64,000 nucleotides of DNA from Sphingobacterium chungjuense (lineage in GTDB: Bacteria; Bacteroidota; Bacteroidia; Sphingobacteriales; Sphingobacteriaceae): NCBI RefSeq assembly GCF_011316935.1, contig NZ_WLYS01000001.1, positions 186,001 to 250,000 on the forward strand, given 5' to 3'. The notes beneath the pieces are model-generated. The model worked only from the letters and a program-made list of their open reading frames with translations, made no database searches and was not told where the DNA came from. The stretch's first letter is position 1, and every line of letters starts with the position of its first letter. A program made the position numbers and the translations under genes. Below, piece after piece: positions 44,961 through 53,045 of this stretch.

Positions 44961-47900
44961 ATGTACAAAGAATATAAACAACTGAATCTACCTGAAATCG
45001 GGAAGGAAGTATTAAAGCGCTGGGAATCGGATAAGATCTTTGAAAAAAGTATTTCAAACCGCCCTGCCAGCAAGCCTTATACTTTCTACGAAGGCCCTCC
45101 ATCAGCGAATGGGATGCCTGGCATCCACCACGTAATGGCTCGGGCGATTAAGGATATATTCTGCCGTTACAAGACATTAAAAGGTTTTCAGGTAAAACGC
45201 AAAGGTGGCTGGGATACGCATGGCCTACCGATCGAATTGGCGGTAGAAAAAACATTAGGCATCACCAAAGAAGACATCGGCAAAAAAATCACGGTTGAGG
45301 CATACAATGAAGCTTGCCGCAATGAAGTGATGCGTTACACCGATGTGTGGAACGACCTGACAATGAAAATGGGCTACTGGGTTGATTTGGAAAATCCATA
45401 CATCACTTACAAAAATAGCTACATTGAGACGCTATGGTTTCTATTACAGAAACTGTACAAAAAAGGATATTTATACAAAGGATATACGATACAACCGTAT
45501 TCGCCTGCAGCGGGTACAGGTTTAAGCTCCCACGAGCTCAACCAGCCAGGCACCTATCAGGATGTGAAGGACACGACTATTGTCGCTCAATTCAGAGTAG
45601 ACAAAGGACAAGTGCATCCGTTGATCGGCACTTTGGTGGAAACTCCGGAAGAAGATGTTGCCTTCATCGCTTGGACGACCACACCATGGACTTTGCCTTC
45701 CAACACGGCTTTGGTCGTTGGCAAAAACATTGACTACGTCAAAGTACGCACTTTCAATCAATACACTGGCGAGCCCGTATCCGTTGTGCTCGCACAAAAC
45801 CTGATCAACAAGCATTTCAAAGCCGAAGGGAAAGATGCGTCATTTCAAGACTATACCTTAGGCGACAAAATCATTCCTTGGGAAATAGCGGCCAACATCA
45901 AAGGCGAGGAACTGGTAGGATTACGCTATCATCAATTGATGCCTTACATCACTTCTGATGAGTTGATCGAAAAAGCTTTCCGCGTTATTCCGGGAGATTT
46001 CGTCACGACAGAAGATGGTACCGGTATTGTACACGCCTCACCTACTTATGGTGCAGACGACTTTCGTGTAGCTAAAGAGCACGGCGTACCCGCCATCTTG
46101 GTAAAAGATGAAAATGGCAAAGACGTACCAACGGTAGATCGTACGGGTCGCTTTGTCAAAGAAATCACCGACTTTGGCGGTCGCTTTGTGAAAGAAGAAT
46201 ATTACAGTGCAGAAGAGCGCGCAGATAAAGATTTCCGCCCGACGGATGTGCTTATTGCGATCAAGCTGAAAGAAGAAAACAAAGCGTTTGACGTTAAGAA
46301 ATACGAACACACTTATCCGCACTGTTGGCGTACCGACAAACCGATCTTGTACTATCCATTGGATAGTTGGTTTATCCGCACTACAGCAGTTAAGGATCGT
46401 TTGGTAGAACTAAATAAAACCATCAACTGGAAACCAGAATCGACCGGAACGGGTCGCTTTGGCAATTGGTTGGAAAACCTGGTGGATTGGAATCTATCGC
46501 GCTCGCGCTATTGGGGCACGCCGCTTCCGATCTGGCGTAGTGAAGACGAGAATGAAGAGATCTGTATCGGTTCGATCGCAGAGCTAAAATCGCGTTTGGA
46601 AGATGCCGTACAATCGGCTGCACTTTCTGACGAGGAGAAAGCGGTGAACCAATCTTATTTAGATAAATTCGGCACAGAAAAACTGGATCTGCACCGCCCT
46701 TATGTAGATGATATCGTTTTGGTATCTGATGGTGGACAGAAATTGTTCCGCGAGCCAGATCTGATCGATGTATGGTTTGATTCTGGCGCGATGCCGTATG
46801 CACAATGGGGATTGGATCAGGAGAAATTGGCTGCTGGCGAAGATTTTCCTTTCCACCCGGACTTCTTAAATGCTTTCCCAGCAGATTTCATCGCCGAAGG
46901 CGTGGATCAGACACGTGGTTGGTTCTTTACTTTGCATGCGATCTCGACGATGGTCAAAGATTCGGTCGCGTTTAAAAACGTGATCTCCAACGGTCTGGTA
47001 CTGGACAAAAACGGCAACAAGATGTCCAAGCGATTGGGCAACGCCGTCGATCCATTCAGCACTTTAGAAAAATACAGTGCCGACGCCACGCGTTGGTACA
47101 TGATCAGCAATGCATCGCCTTGGGAAAACTTAAAGTTCAACGAGGAAGGTTTGGATGAAGTACGTCGTAAGTTCTTCGGAACGATCTACAATACCTATGC
47201 TTTCTTTGCATTATATGCGAACATTGACCAATTCTCTTACAGCGAAGCAGATATCGCTTTGGCCGAACGCCCGGAGATTGATCGTTGGGTATTATCGTTA
47301 CTAAATAGCTTGACGCAAGAAGTAGACACGTACTACAACGAATACGAGCCGACCAAAGCTGCGCGGGCAATTCAAACATTTGTGGATGAAAACCTCAGCA
47401 ACTGGTACGTGCGTTTGTGTCGTCGTCGTTTCTGGAAAGGAGATTACAGTGCAGACAAAATCTCGGCCTATCAAACCTTGTACACCTGCTTGGATACGCT
47501 TTCGAAATTGATTGCACCGATTGCACCATTCTTCGCGGATAACTTATACCTGGATCTGAACAATGCTACGAAAAAGGAATCATTTGAATCCGTACACTTG
47601 GCTGATTTCCCAGTATTCAATAGAGAGGTCATTGATACCGACTTAGAAGAGCGTATGCGTTTGGCACAAGACATTTCGTCACTGACATTGTCACTGCGTA
47701 AGAAGACGGGCATCAATGTGCGTCAGCCTTTAGAAAAGATTTTGCTACCGGTACTGGATAATGCTTTCCAAGCGAAAGTGGAGAAAGTACAAGAATTGAT
47801 TTTGTCGGAGACAAATATCAAGCAAATAAATTTCATCACAGACACCACTGGTATTATCAAGAAAAAAATTAAACCAAATTTTAAAGCCCTTGGCGCTAAG

Positions 47901-48371
47901 GTAGGCAAGGATATGAAGGTGGTTGCGACAGCAATTCAAGCTTTCAGCGCAGAGGATATTCAGGAGCTAGAAACCAACAATCAGCTGGCTTTGAACAACC
48001 TACCATACACCATCACGTTGGAAGATGTAGAAATTATTGCAGAGGATGTGGAAGGTTGGCAAGTAGCCAATTTAGGCAGATTGACCGTCGCGTTGGATGT
48101 GCATATCTCGTCAGAACTGCGAAAAGAGGGTCTTGCACGCGAATTAATCAATAGAATTCAAAATATTCGCAAGGATAAGGGATTTGCAGTTACCGATCGT
48201 ATCCAAGTGACTATCAGCGACAATACGGAAATCCGCGAAGCGGTTACCGATAATTTGTCGTATATTTGCACCGAGATTTTAGCTGACGCCCTCAACTTTG
48301 GCAGTATTTCTGTAGGAGACAGCGTTGAGATAGACGAAAAGAATTTATTGCTATTGGTTGAAAAAAATTAA
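44961..48371 (+). CDS. ileS: Isoleucyl-tRNA synthetase
   Basis: Charges tRNA-Ile. The class I signatures are PSANGMPGIHHVMARAIKD (HIGH region, here GIHH) and GNKMSKRLGNA (KMSKR). Between them lies the CP1 editing domain, with TTPWTLPSNTAL. The anticodon-binding part and long C-terminal extension bring it to 1136 aa, the long type found in Bacteroidetes and related to eukaryotic cytosolic and mupirocin-insensitive enzymes. Followed after 3 bases by a TraR/DksA-like gene. Confidence 0.98.
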   Translation: MYKEYKQLNLPEIGKEVLKRWESDKIFEKSISNRPASKPYTFYEGPPSANGMPGIHHVMARAIKDIFCRYKTLKGFQVKRKGGWDTHGLPIELAVEKTLGITKEDIGKKITVEAYNEACRNEVMRYTDVWNDLTMKMGYWVDLENPYITYKNSYIETLWFLLQKLYKKGYLYKGYTIQPYSPAAGTGLSSHELNQPGTYQDVKDTTIVAQFRVDKGQVHPLIGTLVETPEEDVAFIAWTTTPWTLPSNTALVVGKNIDYVKVRTFNQYTGEPVSVVLAQNLINKHFKAEGKDASFQDYTLGDKIIPWEIAANIKGEELVGLRYHQLMPYITSDELIEKAFRVIPGDFVTTEDGTGIVHASPTYGADDFRVAKEHGVPAILVKDENGKDVPTVDRTGRFVKEITDFGGRFVKEEYYSAEERADKDFRPTDVLIAIKLKEENKAFDVKKYEHTYPHCWRTDKPILYYPLDSWFIRTTAVKDRLVELNKTINWKPESTGTGRFGNWLENLVDWNLSRSRYWGTPLPIWRSEDENEEICIGSIAELKSRLEDAVQSAALSDEEKAVNQSYLDKFGTEKLDLHRPYVDDIVLVSDGGQKLFREPDLIDVWFDSGAMPYAQWGLDQEKLAAGEDFPFHPDFLNAFPADFIAEGVDQTRGWFFTLHAISTMVKDSVAFKNVISNGLVLDKNGNKMSKRLGNAVDPFSTLEKYSADATRWYMISNASPWENLKFNEEGLDEVRRKFFGTIYNTYAFFALYANIDQFSYSEADIALAERPEIDRWVLSLLNSLTQEVDTYYNEYEPTKAARAIQTFVDENLSNWYVRLCRRRFWKGDYSADKISAYQTLYTCLDTLSKLIAPIAPFFADNLYLDLNNATKKESFESVHLADFPVFNREVIDTDLEERMRLAQDISSLTLSLRKKTGINVRQPLEKILLPVLDNAFQAKVEKVQELILSETNIKQINFITDTTGIIKKKIKPNFKALGAKVGKDMKVVATAIQAFSAEDIQELETNNQLALNNLPYTITLEDVEIIAEDVEGWQVANLGRLTVALDVHISSELRKEGLARELINRIQNIRKDKGFAVTDRIQVTISDNTEIREAVTDNLSYICTEILADALNFGSISVGDSVEIDEKNLLLLVEKN

Positions 48372-48374
48372 ATT

Positions 48375-48758
48375 ATGGAAAAATTTGAAAAAACACGTTA
48401 TGGCGACGCGGAGCTTCAAGAGTTTAAAGCGATAATTCTTGAAAAACTACGTGTAGCTAAAGAGGAGCTTTCCTCATTGACCAAATCGTTAAGCAATAGC
48501 AATGCGAATGGTACGGACGATACCGCCGGTACGTACAAAACCTTAGAAGATGGATCTGCAACATTAGAAAAAGAGCAGATTAATCAATTAGCTGCCCGTC
48601 AAAAGAAATTCATTGACAACTTGGAAGCTGCCTTAGTGCGCATCGAGAATAAGACTTATGGCGTATGCCGTGAGACTGGCAAGCTGATCCAAAAGGAACG
48701 TTTGAAGGCAGTGCCACATACGACATTGAGTATCGAAGCAAAAAACAAGCAATACTAG
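48375..48758 (+). CDS. TraR/DksA-family protein without zinc-finger cysteines
   Basis: A 127-residue coiled-coil protein. DksA-like proteins enter the RNA polymerase secondary channel and act with ppGpp. The helical hairpin spans about 12-90 with an acidic tip region (NGTDDTAGTYKTLEDGSATL). The C-terminal block LVRIENKTYGVCRETGKLIQ and KERLKAVPHTTLSIEAK matches the TraR/DksA zinc-finger region, but only one of four Cys remains (YGVCRETG), so zinc binding is unlikely. Starts 3 bases after ileS, a conserved Bacteroidetes arrangement ahead of lspA. Confidence 0.88.
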   Translation: MEKFEKTRYGDAELQEFKAIILEKLRVAKEELSSLTKSLSNSNANGTDDTAGTYKTLEDGSATLEKEQINQLAARQKKFIDNLEAALVRIENKTYGVCRETGKLIQKERLKAVPHTTLSIEAKNKQY

Positions 48759-48779
48759 ACATTAATTTTACAATTTAAG

Positions 48780-48838
48780 ACTGTCCAAATGGACGGAGGG
48801 TACTTTATTATCAAAGTAGACTCCTATATTTGGACAGT
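48780..48838 (+). terminator. Long hairpin between traR/dksA-like gene and lspA
   Basis: ACTGTCCAAAT (48780-48790) pairs perfectly with 48828-48838, with an inner GGAG/CTCC and TACTTT/AAAGTA stem; TTTTACTGTTTT follows. The right arm overlaps a perfect -7 box (48825-48832), so this may be terminator and promoter at once. Confidence 0.6.
48825..48832 (+). promoter_or_regulatory. -7 element upstream of lspA
   Basis: TATATTTG, perfect match, 27 bases before ATG 48860, but lacking a -33 element and lying inside a hairpin arm. Confidence 0.35.
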
Positions 48839-48859
48839 TTTACTGTTTTGTACATATAC

Positions 48860-49516
48860 ATGAAAGCCTACTCGCGTCCGTTACTGTTAATATTTGGGGT
48901 ATTATTGATCGACCAACTTTCCAAATTTTGGGTGAAGTTGAGTATGACTATCGGGCAGGATATCCCTGTGCTAGGTGATAAGTTTCTCATCCATTTCATC
49001 GAAAACAATGGCATGGCCTGGGGAATGGAGTTTGGTGGCGACTACGGCAAGCTTTTGCTTACCTTATTTCGTATTGCAGCCATTTGCGGTATCGGATATG
49101 GTTTGCACCATATGATCAAAAACAATTACCACAAAGGATTTATCCTGAATGTTGCTTTGATCATGGCAGGCGCTATGGGCAATATTATCGATAGTGTATT
49201 CTATGGTCGTATCTTTAGTGAGAGTACCTTTTACGAGAAAGCAGAACTATTTCCTGCGGGCGGCGGCTACGCGTCGTGGTTTCATGGCAAAGTGGTAGAC
49301 ATGTTGTACTTTCCACTTTTTGAGGGTACATTCCCCACTTGGTTTCCAGTGTGGGGCGGGGAGAATTTCCTCTTCTTTAGCCCTGTATTTAATATCGCCG
49401 ATTCGGCGATATCGGTTGGTGTTTTCTTGATCTTGATCTTTCAAAAAAGATATTTCAAAGAGGAAGACGACCAAAAAGAACAGAAGAAAACCATAACCGC
49501 TGAAAATTCCATCTAA
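48860..49516 (+). CDS. lspA: Lipoprotein signal peptidase (signal peptidase II)
   Basis: Cuts signal peptides from lipoproteins such as those at 25998, 30206, 30629, 31808, 59614 and 60639. Four membrane helices; catalytic Asp residues in MGNIIDSVFYGR and FNIADSAISVG, and the ENNGMAWGM loop. A loop insertion of about 40 residues (ESTFYEKAELFPAGGG) and a charged tail (EEDDQKEQKKT) make it 218 aa, longer than E. coli LspA (164). ATG 48860 gives a normal N-terminus. Confidence 0.95.
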   Translation: MKAYSRPLLLIFGVLLIDQLSKFWVKLSMTIGQDIPVLGDKFLIHFIENNGMAWGMEFGGDYGKLLLTLFRIAAICGIGYGLHHMIKNNYHKGFILNVALIMAGAMGNIIDSVFYGRIFSESTFYEKAELFPAGGGYASWFHGKVVDMLYFPLFEGTFPTWFPVWGGENFLFFSPVFNIADSAISVGVFLILIFQKRYFKEEDDQKEQKKTITAENSI

Positions 49517-49533
49517 TACCTAAAGAATATCCT

Positions 49534-50481
49534 ATGTATTTTTCTCGCTACGCATTCTGGATGATGGCACTCTTCGTACTGTTGGGCACACCTGCCGTAC
49601 TAGCGCAATCTAGCAAAGCGATCTTGAAACAACACATTTATTATCTGGCTTCGGACGAAATGAAAGGCCGCGAAACAGGTAGTGCACAAGTAGAGCAAGC
49701 AGCGCAGTACATCGAAGCAGCATTCAAAAATTACGGTTTACAACCGAAAGGCACTGATGGTTACCGCCAAGATTTCACGGCAAAAATTACGCGTGTACCC
49801 GTGACAGATTCATTGCGTGCAGCTGCGAATATTATTGGATTTTTAGATAACGGTGCAGCGAGGACGATTGTGATCGGCGCACATTATGATCATTTGGGTC
49901 ACGGCACAATCGGTGGCTCCCGCGATACCTTACATATTGGCGAAATCCATAATGGAGCAGACGATAATGCATCCGGCGTAGCCGGATTGCTAGAGCTAGC
50001 GCGTCACTATAGCCAGAACGAAGTGAAAGAATCCTTCAACCTGCTTTTCATTGCCTTTGGCGCTGAAGAACTGGGCTTATTAGGTTCCAAGCATTTCACA
50101 CAAAACCCTACCGTTCCCTTGAATCAGATTCATTGGATGCTCAATATGGATATGATTGGCCGCTATCAACCTGAAAATGGCTTGGCTATTATAGGACATG
50201 GTACCAGCCCAGCATTCGTCGAAATCTTTGACGGCGTTACCAGCGACATCAAATTTTATACGAGCAAAGATGGCAATGGTGGATCAGATCAAACCTCGTT
50301 TTACAAAAAAGATATTCCGGTGCTGTTCTTCCATACCGGCGGACACCCTGACTATCATATGGCCAGCGATGATGCCGATAAAATTGACTATAAAGCGTTG
50401 CAATCCATCGTCGATCTGGAAATAAAAATCATCGACAAATCCATGCATGTGGCAAAAATGCCATTTCAGTGGACCAACTAA
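49534..50481 (+). CDS. Exported M28-family metallopeptidase (short form)
   Basis: Signal peptide AFWMMALFVLLGTPAVLAQ, then a single catalytic domain. The two-zinc ligands are in order: GAHYDHLGHG, HNGADDNASG, GAEELGLLGS, NMDMIGR and HTGGHPDYHMASDD. Without the PA-like insertion of the 18081 enzyme, it is 315 aa. It starts 17 bases after lspA and is followed after 12 bases by the SDR gene, so they are probably one operon. Confidence 0.93.
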   Translation: MYFSRYAFWMMALFVLLGTPAVLAQSSKAILKQHIYYLASDEMKGRETGSAQVEQAAQYIEAAFKNYGLQPKGTDGYRQDFTAKITRVPVTDSLRAAANIIGFLDNGAARTIVIGAHYDHLGHGTIGGSRDTLHIGEIHNGADDNASGVAGLLELARHYSQNEVKESFNLLFIAFGAEELGLLGSKHFTQNPTVPLNQIHWMLNMDMIGRYQPENGLAIIGHGTSPAFVEIFDGVTSDIKFYTSKDGNGGSDQTSFYKKDIPVLFFHTGGHPDYHMASDDADKIDYKALQSIVDLEIKIIDKSMHVAKMPFQWTN

Positions 50482-50493
50482 TCTCTATTCGCT

Positions 50494-51408
50494 ATGCGCG
50501 TACTCATTACCGGTTCTAATGGATTTCTCGGGCAAAAGTTAGTCAAGCGATTAGCAGCAGAATCAGGCTACAGCCTATTTAGCACCTCCGGTTCAGCAGA
50601 TCGTATTAGTCAAGATATTCCACATGACTTCTTACAAGTAGATTTCGGCGATCCTAAACGATTATTGGAGGCCATAGCCAGTTTCCGACCGACTCATATC
50701 ATACATACGGCCGCCATCAGCAGTGTGGATGTCTGCGAAAAAGATCCTGCGCAATGCCAAACCGTGAATGTAGATATCGTTCGTGAGTTAGCAACTGTGG
50801 CAAAAAAGCAAGATATTCACCTTACTTTTCTCTCTACTGACTTTGTGTTCGACGGACAGAACGGACCTTACACGGAAACGGATGTTACGTCAGCCTGCAA
50901 TGCCTATGGTCAAAGTAAAATCGATGCGGAAAAGATTCTGCAAGCGTCGGGTTGCCGACATGCGATTCTTCGAACCATCTTAGTGTATGGCACGCCCAAT
51001 AAAGGCAGTAGTGCACGTAATCTGGTGATCTGGGCAAAAGAAGCCTTATCTAAGCAGGAAAACATTCGTGTTGTATCTGATCAATGGCGCATGCCCACTT
51101 GGGTAGAAGATTTGGTCGAAGCCTGCCATCTTGCGGCGAAGAAGCAGGCGAATGGTATTTACCATATAAGTGGTGACGAGATGTTCTCTGTGGAAGAAAT
51201 CGTACACGAAGTAGCCGATTACTGGAATTTGGATTCCTCGCTGATCACACCAATCATGGCACAGGAAATTGGTCAAGATAAAAATCGACCGCGTAAAACA
51301 GGCTTCGTACTGGATAAAGCCAAACATGAACTCGGCTATACGCCCACACCATTTCGCGAATCCTTAAAAAGAATCGACGAAGAATTAAAACAGCATTTAA
51401 ACAATTGA
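50494..51408 (+). CDS. NAD(P)-dependent sugar epimerase/reductase, RmlD-like SDR
   Basis: An extended short-chain dehydrogenase. ITGSNGFLGQKLVKRL is the GxxGxxG nucleotide motif, HTAAISSVDVCEKDP and STDFVFDGQNGPYTE are as in dTDP-4-dehydrorhamnose reductases, and YGQSKIDAEK is the catalytic Tyr-x3-Lys. 304 aa. No rml sugar genes are nearby, so a rhamnose role is not supported; it could act on another nucleotide sugar or be a general reductase. Confidence 0.85.
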   Translation: MRVLITGSNGFLGQKLVKRLAAESGYSLFSTSGSADRISQDIPHDFLQVDFGDPKRLLEAIASFRPTHIIHTAAISSVDVCEKDPAQCQTVNVDIVRELATVAKKQDIHLTFLSTDFVFDGQNGPYTETDVTSACNAYGQSKIDAEKILQASGCRHAILRTILVYGTPNKGSSARNLVIWAKEALSKQENIRVVSDQWRMPTWVEDLVEACHLAAKKQANGIYHISGDEMFSVEEIVHEVADYWNLDSSLITPIMAQEIGQDKNRPRKTGFVLDKAKHELGYTPTPFRESLKRIDEELKQHLNN

Positions 51409-51413
51409 GCACC

Positions 51414-51941
51414 ATGCAAGCAAAACCAGCCAATCACTCTTATACGGAGATGAACGAATTGGTACTCCCGAATGATACCAACACCTTTGGAAACCTCATG
51501 GGCGGAAAATTATTGTACTGGATGGATATCTGTTCGGCCATGGCTGCGCAGAAGCACTGCAATAATGTCGTGGTTACGGCATCTGTAGATAACGTTTCTT
51601 TCAGAAGATCGGTCAAACTTGGTGAGGTCGTGACGATTAAAGCACAAGTTACCCGCGCCTTTAATAGCTCTCTGGAAGTGCGCATGGAGGTATTTGCACA
51701 AAATCTGCCAAAAGGTACGATGGAAAAATCCAATGAAGCGTATTATACTTTCGTAGCGTTGGATGAAGAAGGAAAGCCAAAAGCCGTGCCGATGCTTATT
51801 CCGGAAACCGAAGGCGAAAAAGCATTATATACCTCGGCATTGCAAAGAAGGGAACTGCGTTTGATCTTATCAGGAAAACTAAAACCAGAGAACGCGGAAG
51901 TATTGCAAGATCTGATCAAGTTATTTCAGAAAGGAGAATAG
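51414..51941 (+). CDS. Acyl-CoA thioesterase, hotdog fold
   Basis: Releases fatty acid from acyl-CoA. LPNDTNTFGNLMGGKLLYWM is the BACH/YciA signature with the catalytic Asn/Asp region, followed by VVTASVDNVSFRRSVKLGEV. One hotdog domain plus a C-terminal helical tail (about 135-175). 175 aa from ATG 51414; a TTG at 51405 overlapping the previous stop would add three residues. Last gene of the lspA-M28-SDR-thioesterase run; converges on the EVE gene 7 bases away. Confidence 0.93.
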   Translation: MQAKPANHSYTEMNELVLPNDTNTFGNLMGGKLLYWMDICSAMAAQKHCNNVVVTASVDNVSFRRSVKLGEVVTIKAQVTRAFNSSLEVRMEVFAQNLPKGTMEKSNEAYYTFVALDEEGKPKAVPMLIPETEGEKALYTSALQRRELRLILSGKLKPENAEVLQDLIKLFQKGE

Positions 51942-51948
51942 CTAATGC

Positions 51949-52356
51949 TTAGCTATTCCCCATTTCTACAATACGGTCAAATTCCGCCTGCTTCAGCGGC
52001 ATTACCGACAAGCGGCCTTGCCTTACCAAAGCCACATCTTCCAACATTTTATCTGCTTTGATCGCTTCGAGCGTGACGGGTCGCTCGAATGATTGTACAG
52101 GCGCCAAATCTACGACCACCCATTTCTCATCATCAGTCGTAGGATCTTGATAGAACTCTTTCACGACCTTGGCCATACCGACTACTTCCTTGCCTTCATT
52201 GCTGTGATAGAAAAGCACTAGATCGCCTTTCTTCATCGCTTTCATATTATTGCGCGCTTGATAATTGCGCACACCATCCCAAAAAGTTTGACCGTCTTTA
52301 TTAAACTGATCCCAACTGTATTTGAAGGGCTCGGATTTCACTAAAAAGTAATTCAT
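51949..52356 (-). CDS. EVE-domain protein
   Basis: A 135-residue single EVE (PUA-like) domain: NYFLVKSEPFKYSWDQFNKD, TFWDGVRNYQARNNMKAMKK, GDLVLFYHSN and WVVVDLAPVQSFERPVTLEA are all diagnostic. EVE domains bind modified bases in DNA or RNA (YTH-like pocket). Stand-alone EVE proteins are common in bacteria and their target is mostly unknown; there is no restriction gene next to it. ATG 52356 preferred over TTG 52362. Confidence 0.93.
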   Translation of the reverse strand: MNYFLVKSEPFKYSWDQFNKDGQTFWDGVRNYQARNNMKAMKKGDLVLFYHSNEGKEVVGMAKVVKEFYQDPTTDDEKWVVVDLAPVQSFERPVTLEAIKADKMLEDVALVRQGRLSVMPLKQAEFDRIVEMGNS

Positions 52357-52393
52357 ATGCAAGGAATGATTTAATAGTTTAAAAGGTGATAGC

Positions 52394-52744
52394 TTAGCTT
52401 TGCTGCTCTAATACTTCCATCTTCTCCGCGAAATGAGCGCAGTAATCGCGCAGATCTGCGATTACTTTCTCTGCCATAGGATCACCACCAGAAGCACGTA
52501 AAAAGGAATCGCCCAACGTTTGCACCGTTTCATAAAAGAACCGTTTCATCTCATCGTACGGCATATCTTTGGTCCATAAGTCAATACGCAATGAATTCTT
52601 GTATTGCGCATCCCAAAGCGCTAAGAACATCGCTTTAGACACCATCTCGTCCGATGTCTCGCCATCAGACGAAGACCAACGGATTACTTCCGGAACATTT
52701 TTATCATCTAACTCTACATTGAGTTTTATCTCTGCTTTCTTCAT
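52394..52744 (-). CDS. gldC: Gliding motility protein GldC
   Basis: 116 residues: KKAEIKLNVELDDKNVPEVI, RWSSSDGETSDEMVSKAMFL, ALWDAQYKNSLRIDLWTKDM and YDEMKRFFYETVQTLGDSF are the conserved blocks of GldC. In Flavobacterium, GldB and GldC assist gliding and type IX secretion, but gldC occurs in many non-gliding Bacteroidetes. gldB is not adjacent. A longer in-frame reading upstream (to 52930) adds a Cys-rich stretch of no family character and overlaps the 52806 gene. Confidence 0.93.
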   Translation of the reverse strand: MKKAEIKLNVELDDKNVPEVIRWSSSDGETSDEMVSKAMFLALWDAQYKNSLRIDLWTKDMPYDEMKRFFYETVQTLGDSFLRASGGDPMAEKVIADLRDYCAHFAEKMEVLEQQS

Positions 52745-52805
52745 ATCTCTTACTAATAGTATAAACGTGTTTATGTTAACCCTTAAAATGTCAAAAGGGT
52801 GTTCA

Positions 52806-53045
52806 TTATAGGATTTTGATGAGTACGGCACATACCGCCGTAAATAGAATAAATGTAATCTGCATCCACCACAGCTTTTGCGTATCGCGAGCCCACAGTC
52901 TACACAAAATATCAACCACCAGCACGACAATGACTAATAAAATGAGCCAACCCCAAGAGAACAGCGCTTTGCCCTCCTCTCCTAATTCAGAGATAGCCCA
53001 TACTAAGATGCATGCCAGAACGATATTTAGCGGAGACAATCTCAT
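52806..53045 (-). CDS. Small membrane protein (79 aa)
   Basis: Two or three hydrophobic helices (IVLACILVWAISEL, WLILLVIVVLVVDILCRLW and ITFILFTAVCAVLIKIL) with a short charged link ARDTQKLWWMQ. Function unknown. Its ATG overlaps the stop codon of the DEAD-box helicase by 4 bases (ATGA), which argues that it is a real co-translated gene. Confidence 0.7.
   Translation of the reverse strand: MRLSPLNIVLACILVWAISELGEEGKALFSWGWLILLVIVVLVVDILCRLWARDTQKLWWMQITFILFTAVCAVLIKIL

Noticed and set aside
52745-52930. N-terminal extension of gldC by 62 codons
   Set aside because: Overlaps the 79-aa membrane protein gene and adds a Cys-rich stretch not found in GldC.
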